Assembly: GCA_024763595.1 (NCBI GenBank)
Contig: JANTFK010000137.1
Location: forward strand, 1-7,841
Origin: Bacteroidales bacterium
GTDB taxonomy: Bacteria; Bacteroidota; Bacteroidia; Bacteroidales; GCA-2748055
DNA: 7,841 bases
Direction: 5' to 3'
Part shown: positions 1 to 7,070 of the stretch, piece by piece
How positions within the stretch are numbered: position 1 is the first letter of the stretch
How the letters are laid out: every line of letters starts with the position of its first letter
The notes under the pieces: model-generated
Database searches by the model: none
What the model was told of the DNA's origin: nothing
Seen by the model: the letters and a program-made list of their open reading frames with translations, nothing else
Made by a program: the position numbers and the translations under genes

Positions 1-1
1 T

Positions 2-382
2 CCCGTATATAATGCGGTGGACCAGTTGAACTACTCCATGGCAGGCGGATACGGGGGCCTTATCTTGGAGCCCATTATCATGGGATGGTTCCCGGTACAT
101 ATCTCACTGCCCATTATGATCGGAGCAGGAGGAGTCTCTTCCTTCTCTTATTCGAACGATTGGTATGATCCGTATGAGTATTATCCCGCCAATTTCGAGG
201 ATGCCTCAGCATTCTTTGTGGCCGAAGCCGGTGTGGAACTGGAATTCAACCTGGTCAGGTTCTTCAGGCTCTCCATATTTGGCACCTACCGTTACACTTC
301 CGACATCCTGCTGGAGAACACACCTGATCATGCGCTGAGGGGATGGAACGCGGGTATGCGCTTTAAATTCGGGAAATTCTGA
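2..382 (+). CDS. Outer-membrane beta-barrel protein, C-terminal part (5' end outside window)
   Basis: The reading frame is open back to the window edge (in-frame codons for PVYNA precede the GTG at 17), so this is the last ~126 residues of a longer protein and the GTG is probably not its start. The visible part has alternating hydrophobic/polar strands rich in Gly, Tyr and Phe (GGYGGLILEP, LPIMIGAGGV, AGVELEFNLVRFFRLSIFGTYRY) separated by polar turns such as a Tyr/Asp/Pro-rich loop, and it ends in FKFGKF. A terminal aromatic residue on the last strand is the usual recognition signal for outer-membrane barrel insertion. The pattern resembles uncharacterised Bacteroidota barrels with an 'EPGVELEFN..RFFR' segment; this family match is from memory. 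Function is unknown. It lies 90 bp upstream of the cytochrome gene on the same strand, so it could share an operon or merely be a neighbour. Confidence 0.75.
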   Translation, partial: PVYNAVDQLNYSMAGGYGGLILEPIIMGWFPVHISLPIMIGAGGVSSFSYSNDWYDPYEYYPANFEDASAFFVAEAGVELEFNLVRFFRLSIFGTYRYTSDILLENTPDHALRGWNAGMRFKFGKF

Positions 383-411
383 GGAATATTTTTTGTGCAG
401 GTTACCGATGC

Positions 412-443
412 ATTGACTTTCTCCTTATAAAACTGTAATTTTA
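412..443 (+). promoter_or_regulatory. Candidate Bacteroidetes-type promoter upstream of the cytochrome gene
   Basis: ATTG at 412-415 and TAATTTTA at 436-443 are separated by 20 bp. This approximates the phylum's housekeeping promoter pattern (TTTG or TTG near -33 and TAnnTTTG near -7, about 19-21 bp apart); the last base of the -7 box is A instead of G. It sits in the only gap of the plus-strand block large enough for a promoter, about 30 bp before the cytochrome ATG. The gap is AT-rich, so a chance match is possible. Confidence 0.4.
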
Positions 444-461
444 ATATTTCCAAGTATTTAT

Positions 462-466
462 GAGGA
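462..466 (+). promoter_or_regulatory. Possible Shine-Dalgarno site for the cytochrome gene
   Basis: GAGGA lies 6 bases before the ATG at 473. Such purine boxes are uncommon in Bacteroidota, where many starts lack them; it supports the ATG at 473 as the start. The downstream propeller gene has no such box, only an A-rich stretch before its ATG. Confidence 0.45.
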
Positions 467-472
467 CCAGAC

Positions 473-2236
473 ATGCAATATGTATGCCCATACAAGTCTG
501 TTTTATACGGTCTGCTGTTTATTTCTGTTTTTTCCTGCACACATCAAATTTTTTCAGTTAAGGGTCATGTGACAGATGCTTCCGGGAAAGGGATCGAATC
601 GGCTATTGTCAGGGTCCCTGCCGACAGCAACCTAGTATTTACCGATTCGAACGGGCGGTTTTTACTTCAAGATGTGAAGTGGTCGAAAGATCTTCATATT
701 ACTGCCTGGAAAGCGGGGCACTATATCGCCGGAGAGCCTGTGGGGAAAGGAACAGATCAGGTTACTATTGTACTGCATAAGCATCAAACGGATGACCATA
801 TTAATTATCAATGGCTTGAACCAAAATTACCAGACAGAAGTGCTGTAAAAGAAGACTTTACAAAAGTTGGGCTCTTTCTGGCCAACACCGCTCCTTTTGA
901 CTGTTTATTTCACCGGCTGAATGAAACCCTGGAACTCGGTTGCATTGATTGTCATGGCCAGGGCATGTATGATGAATGGGGTCATGGTATGCATGCCTCC
1001 GGGAATAAGAATAAACGCTTCATGTCCATGTATAATGGAACTGATATTGATGGCAACAAAAGTGAGTTAACCCGCCATCAATATTCACGTGATTATGGAT
1101 CTTCCCCCCTTCCGGCCAGGGAAGACAGTCTGTACTTTGGTCCCGGATACAGGCTCGATTTCCCCTACTCTGCAGGAAACTGTGCAGTCTGCCATCTGCC
1201 TGCTGCGGCCATTGACGATCCTTATGATACCAATCCCAATCATATCACAGGTATAAACAACCAGGGCAGTCATTGCGATTTCTGCCATAAAATCGAGGGT
1301 ATTGCCCTGGACCCCGAAAGCCATCTTCCCTATAAAAACAGGCCGGGTGTATTATCCTATTCATATTTAAGACCCTTTGATGATAAGCAACTATTCTTTG
1401 GCCCTTATGATGATGTGGATGCAGGCGTGGATGTGTACCTCCCGCTCATGAAGCAGAGCGAGTTCTGTGCAGGTTGTCACGATGCCAGTTTCTGGGATGT
1501 GCCAGTCTATAAATCATACTCCGAATGGTATCAAACTTCATACCGCGAAAAGGGAGTGACCTGCCAGGACTGCCATATGAAACCCGACGGCCATACAACC
1601 AATTTTGCCAGCAGAAGAGGCGGATTGGAAAGGGACCCTCAATCCATTGCTACACACAGGTTTGAAGGAGCGCTGGATCCTGAATTGCTGCAAAATGCCC
1701 TCTCCATGCACACACGGATGAGCGTCAATGATGCAGGATTAAACATTGAGGTTGTGGTGACCAATGACAAAACAGGTCATCATGTACCTACAGATTCTCC
1801 ATTGCGGCACCTGATCCTGTTTTTAAAAGTGAAGGATAAAGATTCCCGTGATACCCGGTTATTAAAGGGGAGCACGATCCCGGAATGGGGCGGAAAAGGC
1901 GATCCCGGGGATGGGAATTTCGCCGGACTGCCCGGTAAAATATATGCAAAGGTCCTGGAAGAGATCTGGACCGGACAGTCTCCTTCCGGCTCCTACTGGA
2001 TGCCTACACGTATTGTGAGTGATAACCGCATTGCTGCTTTTCACTCAGACACCTCTGATTTTCTCTTTCAACTGCCTGATAATTATTTCTCCGGAGATAA
2101 TCCCGTTCAGGTGGATATTCAACTCATCTATCGCCGGGCACCCAAGAAGCTGATGTTGCAAAAAGGCTGGAACACCCCCGACTTGACCATGAACCGGGTG
2201 CAAGCCACAGTCAGTCGGGAAAACCAGCCGGAATAA
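473..2236 (+). CDS. Pentaheme c-type cytochrome, probable lipoprotein with N-terminal carboxypeptidase-regulatory-like domain
   Basis: This 587-aa protein opens with a hydrophobic export signal and a lipobox-like VFSC ending at Cys22, so it is probably a lipoprotein. Residues ~28-102 (VKGHVTDASGKGIESAIVRV...TDSNGRFLLQDV) look like a carboxypeptidase-D regulatory-like beta-sandwich, common in Bacteroidota surface proteins. Five heme-c motifs follow: CIDCH 157-161, CAVCH 237-241, CDFCH 268-272, CAGCH 332-336 and CQDCH 364-368. The spacing and the CQDCHMKPDGH segment resemble cytochrome c554-like multiheme proteins. Residues ~415-580 hold no heme motif but contain NDKTGHHVPTDSPLRHL, a GHHVPT signature often seen after the heme region in such cytochromes, and look beta-rich. 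Many extra His residues could be distal heme ligands. The expected role is electron transfer, or reduction of a small substrate, outside the inner membrane; the substrate cannot be read. The propeller gene starts 23 bp downstream, so the two are probably one transcript. Confidence 0.88.
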   Translation: MQYVCPYKSVLYGLLFISVFSCTHQIFSVKGHVTDASGKGIESAIVRVPADSNLVFTDSNGRFLLQDVKWSKDLHITAWKAGHYIAGEPVGKGTDQVTIVLHKHQTDDHINYQWLEPKLPDRSAVKEDFTKVGLFLANTAPFDCLFHRLNETLELGCIDCHGQGMYDEWGHGMHASGNKNKRFMSMYNGTDIDGNKSELTRHQYSRDYGSSPLPAREDSLYFGPGYRLDFPYSAGNCAVCHLPAAAIDDPYDTNPNHITGINNQGSHCDFCHKIEGIALDPESHLPYKNRPGVLSYSYLRPFDDKQLFFGPYDDVDAGVDVYLPLMKQSEFCAGCHDASFWDVPVYKSYSEWYQTSYREKGVTCQDCHMKPDGHTTNFASRRGGLERDPQSIATHRFEGALDPELLQNALSMHTRMSVNDAGLNIEVVVTNDKTGHHVPTDSPLRHLILFLKVKDKDSRDTRLLKGSTIPEWGGKGDPGDGNFAGLPGKIYAKVLEEIWTGQSPSGSYWMPTRIVSDNRIAAFHSDTSDFLFQLPDNYFSGDNPVQVDIQLIYRRAPKKLMLQKGWNTPDLTMNRVQATVSRENQPE

Positions 2237-2259
2237 CAATCATTTAAAAACGCTGAACG

Positions 2260-4794
2260 ATGACAACAATCCTCAGATCCATTGCAATATCAGCAGTTAT
2301 GCTGTTTATGTTATCACTATCTCAACTGATCTCTCAACCGGCTTACCAAACAGGCGCATGGGTAAAAACAGGAGGCCCCATCGGGGGACTCGGTTACGAT
2401 ATCCGCCACAGTTTTGAAAATCATGACCGGTGGTATGTGACGGATGCCTTTGGTGGCATATTCCTCAGTGAGAACCGGGGACTGACCTGGACTGAAAGTA
2501 ATGAAGGGATCTTAACCCGGAAAGGACTGGACGGAATCCCGGTGTTTTGTGTGGTTGTTGATCCGCACAACTCGAACCGCATCTGGGTCGGCACCGAGGC
2601 AACGGGGAAGGTCTATAAATCAGAAAACGGAGGAGATACATGGGAGGAGAAGAGCAATGGAATTACTGATACACTCTTCCCGCTGACTTTCAGAGGTGTC
2701 ACCATTGATCCTGTTTCACCTGAAATCATGTTTGCTATGGCAGAAATAGGCAGTGTTGCCTGGCACCCCAGTGGCGAAGCTGTTACAGGTATTGAAATGG
2801 ACCTGACCAAAGGGATCATTTACAAGTCGACCGACGGAGGCGAAAACTGGAGGGAGGTCTGGATGGGAAACAATCTGGCACGATACTGCCAGATAAATCC
2901 TCAAAATACACAGGAAATATATGTCTCTACCGGCATCTACGATCGCGAAGCTGCGAATACTGACGTTGAGAAGGGAATCGCCGGAGGTGTTGGCATTCTG
3001 AAATCGGAGGACGGGGGAGAAACCTGGCGTGTCCTCAATGAGAGTAACGGATTGAAGGATCTGTATCTGGGCAGCCTTTTTATGCATCCCGAACACCCTG
3101 ACACATTGCTTGCTGCAGCAGGTCAGAATAACTGGTCCGCCTATGGGGAAGAGTTCACCGGGGGTATCTATTTAACGACGGACGGTGGTGAAAACTGGCA
3201 TAAACAAACCGATGAGGCGGAATTGTTTTCAGCTGTGGAGTACTGTACCTGCAATCCGGACATTGCCTATGCTGCCAGTGACCAGGCCGTATACCGTAGT
3301 GATGATACAGGCTTTACATGGCAAAGGTTCAGCCGTCCCAACAACACCTGGGGACCTCCGGGTATCATCGCCGGTTTTCCCATTGATCTGCTGTGCGACC
3401 CTGATGATCCATTGCGCATCATGGTCAACGGTTATCTGGGTGGAAATTTTTTAAGTGTGGATGGTGGGCAAACATGGCTTAGTGCCAGCGATGGTTACAC
3501 AGGGTCACTGATCAGGGGACTGGCCGTATCCCAAACAGATCCGGCCGTTATATATGCAGGTAGCAGAAGCGGTATCTATTACTCCGGGAACGGAGGAGGA
3601 AACTGGTACGGGATGGCCAATCCACCCGTAACATTGCCAGCCAAATTCAATGAGATCACATCGATTGTGGTAAATCCATTTGACGATAAAAGCCTAAGGA
3701 CTGTTGCATTGGATAACCCGGTTGTGCTCTATTCTTATGACGGAGGGAGTAGCTGGCATCATACGGAGACATTTGCAAGGCTGAATGAATTGAAATTTTT
3801 CCCCGGCGACAGCAGCATCATGTTCGGAGCGGCCTGGGATGTGCACCTGGCTACCATACCTGAAGATATTCCACCCGATGAAGCGTTAGATAGTTTAATG
3901 GGATTGTATAGCTCCCTGGATGCAGGTTTACACTGGAGTAAAATTGAAATTGATGTTGCAAACAGCAAATGTATAACCAGTTTTGAAGTGGATCCCAATA
4001 ATCCTGATGTGATCTATCTCTCTAAGTGCGATGGTACCATGCTGAAAACCTACGACGGGGGTCTTACATGGAACACCATTGGAACGGGCCTGCCGGGTAT
4101 CCCGGCACTATCCCTTGAAATAAGCAAAACAAACCCGGATCTCCTGTATGCGGGAGTGGGATACCTTATCCCGCTCATGGGCGACGGCCTTTATAAAAGT
4201 GAAGATGGAGGAAATACCTGGAATAAACTTTCAACCGGCCTAGAGGCTAATTCTTCAATAAGAAGTATCGCCATCGATCCTGTCAATGAGAATATTGTTT
4301 ATGTGGCTGATTATCTGAGTGGCGTATCTGTTACAGAAAACGGGGGAGAAACCTGGTTTGAATTGAATGAAGGCATTGATCACAGGGAAGCCATGGTCCT
4401 TGAACTGTCGGCCGGCGGAGATGTATTATATATGGGCGCGGAAGGAGGCGGGGTGTATCGCCTGGGAGAGGTTCCAGTTTCTCCGACGCACATTTCTATC
4501 AATAAACAGGGGAATGACCGGATCGAAATTGAAAACATCTTCCCCACTCCCTTCACGAAAACCTCCACACTAAATTTTACGGTTTTAAATCCGGCTGATC
4601 TGCAGATCTCAGTATTTAATATATCAGGTCAACTGATTAAAACCCTGACCAGCCATACATACGATCCCGGCCACTATTCAGTCACATGGGATGGTACAAA
4701 CGACTCAGGAGTTTTCGTCAGCAGCGGGCTCTATCTTTTAAATATCAAAGCCGGAAACAAAACCCAGTCAGTGAAAATCTCTTATGTAAAATAG
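2260..4794 (+). CDS. Secreted Asp-box (BNR/sortilin-like) beta-propeller protein with type IX secretion sorting domain
   Basis: This 844-aa protein has an N-terminal signal peptide (hydrophobic residues ~8-22, cleavage near residues 25-26). Thirteen Asp-box motifs of the S-x-D-x-G-x-T-W type recur at about residues 70, 121, 190, 249, 306, 347, 399, 442, 492, 552, 597, 647 and 692 (for example KSEDGGETW, KSTDGGENW, KTYDGGLTW), each marking a beta-hairpin in a propeller blade. Thirteen motifs would suit one large or two stacked propellers, as in sortilin/VPS10 or GH74-like proteins. The VTDAFGGIF stretch at ~60-68 loosely recalls the GH74 RTDIGG motif, but I see no second catalytic motif and no sialidase Arg-Ile-Pro motif, so no enzyme activity is assigned. 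Residues ~758-844 (FPTPF..., VFNISGQLIKTL, VTWDGTNDSGVFVSSGLYLLNI, ending KISYVK) form a FlgD-like type IX sorting domain, predicting export across the outer membrane and cell-surface attachment or release. There is no CXXCH, so it is not itself a heme protein. Confidence 0.87.
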   Translation: MTTILRSIAISAVMLFMLSLSQLISQPAYQTGAWVKTGGPIGGLGYDIRHSFENHDRWYVTDAFGGIFLSENRGLTWTESNEGILTRKGLDGIPVFCVVVDPHNSNRIWVGTEATGKVYKSENGGDTWEEKSNGITDTLFPLTFRGVTIDPVSPEIMFAMAEIGSVAWHPSGEAVTGIEMDLTKGIIYKSTDGGENWREVWMGNNLARYCQINPQNTQEIYVSTGIYDREAANTDVEKGIAGGVGILKSEDGGETWRVLNESNGLKDLYLGSLFMHPEHPDTLLAAAGQNNWSAYGEEFTGGIYLTTDGGENWHKQTDEAELFSAVEYCTCNPDIAYAASDQAVYRSDDTGFTWQRFSRPNNTWGPPGIIAGFPIDLLCDPDDPLRIMVNGYLGGNFLSVDGGQTWLSASDGYTGSLIRGLAVSQTDPAVIYAGSRSGIYYSGNGGGNWYGMANPPVTLPAKFNEITSIVVNPFDDKSLRTVALDNPVVLYSYDGGSSWHHTETFARLNELKFFPGDSSIMFGAAWDVHLATIPEDIPPDEALDSLMGLYSSLDAGLHWSKIEIDVANSKCITSFEVDPNNPDVIYLSKCDGTMLKTYDGGLTWNTIGTGLPGIPALSLEISKTNPDLLYAGVGYLIPLMGDGLYKSEDGGNTWNKLSTGLEANSSIRSIAIDPVNENIVYVADYLSGVSVTENGGETWFELNEGIDHREAMVLELSAGGDVLYMGAEGGGVYRLGEVPVSPTHISINKQGNDRIEIENIFPTPFTKTSTLNFTVLNPADLQISVFNISGQLIKTLTSHTYDPGHYSVTWDGTNDSGVFVSSGLYLLNIKAGNKTQSVKISYVK

Positions 4795-4813
4795 GGCTGG
4801 CAACAGGATTGAC

Positions 4814-4863
4814 TGCAGGGTGTGCAGTTGCGTATGCAGCTGGGTGTGCAGCTGGGTGTGCAG
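4814..4863. repeat. 12-bp tandem repeat between convergent genes
   Basis: TGCAG recurs at 4814, 4823, 4835, 4847 and 4859. The last three intervals are exactly 12 bp; the units at 4835 and 4847 are identical (TGCAGCTGGGTG), the one at 4823 is diverged, and the first interval is a shortened 9 bp. The repeat fills most of the 70-bp gap between the propeller and dsbD stop codons and ends one base before the dsbD stop on the minus strand. Confidence 0.85.
4825..4842 (+). terminator. Possible hairpin at the convergent 3' ends, without a U-tract
   Basis: CAGTTGC (4825-4831) can pair with GCAGCTG (4836-4842) around a GTAT loop, giving a 7-bp stem with one G-U pair in plus-strand RNA; on the minus strand that pair becomes an A-C mismatch. 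A second short stem can form from ACTGCA (4812-4817) and TGCAGT (4823-4828), and the two are mutually exclusive. No T-rich run follows the stem directly, so this is not a standard intrinsic terminator. It is listed because both blocks must end here and no better candidate is visible. Confidence 0.2.
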
Positions 4864-4864
4864 A

Positions 4865-6991
4865 CTATTTTTGCTCCCTTCCCTCTTTCAGCCAGCCCAG
4901 GTAGCTTTGTACATCCAGGTCTGTTCCTTTGGGAAGATTGAGCACCTTGCCATCCGCATCCATGATCACATAGAGGGGGGCGGCATTGGTTCGGAAACTG
5001 GCAATCTCAAAGTCGACATTCTGCTGCCCGATGGTTTTTTTCACCTTTCCGTCGATCTCCGATGTGTACCACTCCGGCTCGGGAAGTTTGGTACGGTCAT
5101 CGGTATAGAGGACCACAATCACAAAGTCGTTGCGCAGGGTCTCCAGCACCTCCGGATCGGACCAGACCGCCGATTCCATCTTCTTGCAATTGCTGCAGAA
5201 GTGCCCTTTAAAATCGATCAGTACCCGCTTCCCGGAAGTTTTTGCACAGGCCAGGCCCTCCTCCAGGTCAAAGAATCCCTTCAGTCCGAAAGGCATATGG
5301 AACTTATCGGCATATTTAACAGGTGTGCACGCGGCCCTCTCCGGTTCTGCTGCAGCTGGTGAAATTGATACGGCTGTTCCGCCGTACACGCTATTCCGGG
5401 TCAGGTCGATCCCATTGGGAGATTTCGGAGGAAGCAACGGGGCAATGTTTTTTAATTCATATCCGAAGAGTCCCATGAAGAGGTAGACCACAAAGGTAAA
5501 AGAGGCTACACTCAACAGGAGCCTGGGAACAGAGACATGGGGCAGGTCACTGTCATGCGCAAACTTGATCTTACCCAGAAAGTACATCCCCAGCATGGAG
5601 AAAAGTACGATCCAGACAGCCAGGTAGAGCTCGCGGGTAAGGATCTTATTGGTGGGATCCAGTGCCAGCAGGAACTTCATACTGAAGGCAAGAACGATAA
5701 ATCCGAGGACCACCTTGACCGCATTGAGCCAGCCTCCCGATTTGGGTAGTCCTTTGAGCCAGGAGGGGAAGATGGCAAACAGGGTGAACGGAATGGCAAA
5801 AGCCAACCCGAACCCGAACATCCCCAGGAGAGGTTTCAGTGCCAGTCCGCCGGCAGCCTCCACCAGCAGAGCGCCTACGATGGGGCCGGTACAGGAGAAA
5901 GAGACCAGGACGGTTGTCAGGGCCATAAAGAACGCACCACCGAACCCGCCTTTGTCGGCCCTGCTGTCAGCCTTGTTCACCCAGCTGGAGGGCAGGACCA
6001 GTTCGAACATACCAAAAAAAGAGAAGGCGAAGATCACAAACAGTGTAAAAAAGATCAGGTTGGGGATCCAGTGGGTACTGAGTGCATTGGCTGCATTGGG
6101 TCCCACGTTGGATACGCTTACGATCAGGCCCAGTAAGGTGTAGATGGCCACAATAGAGATCCCGAACACCAGTCCCCGCAGCACCCCTTTTGCTTTTTTG
6201 TCGCTTCCCTGCATAAAAAAGCTGACGGTCATGGGGATCATGGGAAAAACACAGGGTGTCAGCAGTGCCAGTAGCCCCAGTCCGAAAGCCAACCAGAAAA
6301 AGCGCCACAGGGAGCTCTCCTCCTCCAGGGCCGGAACACCCGCCACCTTTTCAGTTCCCGCACCGGTAGCCCCGGCATCGAATTCTCCTGCATTAGCTGG
6401 CCGGGCTTCCTGCCCAACGGCGACAACTTCCTGCCCAGCTGGGGCAACTGTAGCTCCCTCTGCATCAGCTGGCCGGGCTTCCTGCCCAACAGTAGCGGTT
6501 TCCTGCTCATCAGCGATGGTGTTTTCCCCGCCGGGGATCACCACTTGAAAGGCAAACTCCACAGTTTTGGGGGGGAGGCACGTCATATCGTCACAGACCT
6601 GGTACTCGATCTCACCGTTGATGGTATGGGTTCCCGGTCCGGCCAGCTTCACCTTCTGGCGCAGTTCCGCCCTGCCCTCAATGGTTCCCACTTCCATCCC
6701 GAATCCTTCATCATAGTGCCTTTTGGCCTTTGTCACCTCCACAATATCATCCACCAGGCTGTAACCTTCCGATTCTTTGAACCATGCCTTGGTAGGAATG
6801 GGTCCGCCTGCAGGAAGATGAGCGGAGTAAAGGTGCCAGGGGCGATCGATGGTAGCCGAAAAGACCAGTTCTGCTTCCGCTCCCTTGATATTATCAACGG
6901 TGAAGGTCCACTTCACCGGATCGGCCACCTGTGCATGAAGCGTCATGGCCAGTGTCAGAATGAGTCCCGTTAAAGTGAAATATTTCTTCAT
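4865..6991 (-). CDS. dsbD: Thiol:disulfide interchange protein DsbD (protein-disulfide reductase)
   Basis: DsbD moves electrons from cytoplasmic thioredoxin through the inner membrane to periplasmic thiol proteins, including those that keep apocytochrome CXXCH cysteines reduced. I chose the ATG at 6991 (708 aa) over in-frame ATGs at 7030 and 7015 because it begins a clean signal peptide (MKKYFTLTGLILTLAM). In this numbering, residues ~25-155 form the N-terminal periplasmic domain with the pair C133/C138 (VCDDMTC). A low-complexity Ala/Gly/Glu/Gln linker covers ~157-227. Eight likely membrane segments lie at ~228-511, with the redox cysteines in LTPCVFPM (C247) and SFSCTGP (C367). A C-terminal thioredoxin-like domain (~562-705) carries the CSNC active site at 599-602. 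All three cysteine pairs are present, so the relay appears intact. The gene lies 71 bp downstream of the RNase G-like gene. A tandem palindrome overlaps the start codon. Confidence 0.93.
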   Translation of the reverse strand: MKKYFTLTGLILTLAMTLHAQVADPVKWTFTVDNIKGAEAELVFSATIDRPWHLYSAHLPAGGPIPTKAWFKESEGYSLVDDIVEVTKAKRHYDEGFGMEVGTIEGRAELRQKVKLAGPGTHTINGEIEYQVCDDMTCLPPKTVEFAFQVVIPGGENTIADEQETATVGQEARPADAEGATVAPAGQEVVAVGQEARPANAGEFDAGATGAGTEKVAGVPALEEESSLWRFFWLAFGLGLLALLTPCVFPMIPMTVSFFMQGSDKKAKGVLRGLVFGISIVAIYTLLGLIVSVSNVGPNAANALSTHWIPNLIFFTLFVIFAFSFFGMFELVLPSSWVNKADSRADKGGFGGAFFMALTTVLVSFSCTGPIVGALLVEAAGGLALKPLLGMFGFGLAFAIPFTLFAIFPSWLKGLPKSGGWLNAVKVVLGFIVLAFSMKFLLALDPTNKILTRELYLAVWIVLFSMLGMYFLGKIKFAHDSDLPHVSVPRLLLSVASFTFVVYLFMGLFGYELKNIAPLLPPKSPNGIDLTRNSVYGGTAVSISPAAAEPERAACTPVKYADKFHMPFGLKGFFDLEEGLACAKTSGKRVLIDFKGHFCSNCKKMESAVWSDPEVLETLRNDFVIVVLYTDDRTKLPEPEWYTSEIDGKVKKTIGQQNVDFEIASFRTNAAPLYVIMDADGKVLNLPKGTDLDVQSYLGWLKEGREQK
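6389..6490 (-). repeat. Direct 30-bp repeat (72-bp period) inside the DsbD linker
   Basis: The segments 6461-6490 and 6389-6418 agree at 29 of 30 bases. Both encode VGQEARPA(D/N)A, the single difference being a GAT/AAT codon. Similarity continues weakly into the flanks, and a third partial echo (PAGQEV) lies between them. This is an expanded, frame-preserving linker between the N-terminal periplasmic domain and the membrane domain. Confidence 0.85.
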
Positions 6992-7015
6992 GATAGTATC
7001 ATATGATAGTATCAT
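6990..7015 (-). promoter_or_regulatory. Tandem 13-bp palindrome overlapping the dsbD start: candidate operator or translation-control hairpin
   Basis: ATGATAGTATCAT occurs at 6990-7002 and again, identically and with no gap, at 7003-7015. Each copy is a perfect inverted repeat (ATGATA/TATCAT) around one central base, and the two together form a near-perfect 26-bp palindrome, mismatched only at the two central bases. On the minus strand the downstream copy ends in the first two bases of the preferred dsbD ATG. This could be a double binding site for a dimeric regulator, or an RNA hairpin that hides the start codon. A weak -33/-7 match (TTTG at 7028-7031, then TATCATAT at 7001-7008 on the minus strand, 19-bp spacer) would place the promoter within it. 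No regulator can be named. Confidence 0.5.
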
Positions 7016-7052
7016 TTGCAATTGAATCAAATGACACCCTGTGATTATTAAA

Positions 7053-7070
7053 CTAATGCTTCCTAATGCT
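7053..7070 (-). repeat. 8-bp direct repeat at the RNase G stop codon
   Basis: On the minus strand AGCATTAG occurs twice with a 10-bp period (7063-7070 and 7053-7060). The upstream copy contains the TAG stop of the RNase gene. The rest of the 71-bp gap before dsbD is AT-rich and shows no clear terminator, which is compatible with cotranscription. Confidence 0.5.

Noticed and set aside
17..19. GTG as start of a short complete gene
   Set aside because: The frame is open upstream to the window edge, and the protein looks like the last strands of a larger barrel.
374..394. Terminator after the barrel gene: ATTC/GAAT stem followed by six T
   Set aside because: The stem is only 4 bp and AT-rich and overlaps the stop codon. 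It is too weak to call.
902..913. CLFH at residues 144-147 of the cytochrome as a possible sixth heme site
   Set aside because: It has only one cysteine and does not fit CXXCH or a known variant. Five hemes is the supported count.
2716..3096. Minus-strand open frame of 126 codons
   Set aside because: It is antisense to the propeller gene, which keeps regular Asp-boxes through this stretch. There is no independent coding evidence.
4820..5362. Plus-strand open frame of 180 codons starting with Cys-rich repeats (MCSCVCSWVCSWVC)
   Set aside because: The Cys/Trp pattern is only the 12-bp repeat read in another frame, and the rest lies antisense to the conserved thioredoxin domain of dsbD.
5649..6143. 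Plus-strand open frame of 164 codons, and others at 5130-5486, 6144-6548 and 6545-6973
   Set aside because: All lie antisense to dsbD, whose domains and cysteine pairs are intact and conserved. They show no signal peptide or recognisable motif.
6992..7030. ATG at 7030 (or 7015) as the dsbD start, giving 13 (or 8) extra residues
   Set aside because: The extra residues (MIQLQMILSYDTI) come mostly from the palindromic repeat and would precede a complete signal peptide that starts with MKKYF.
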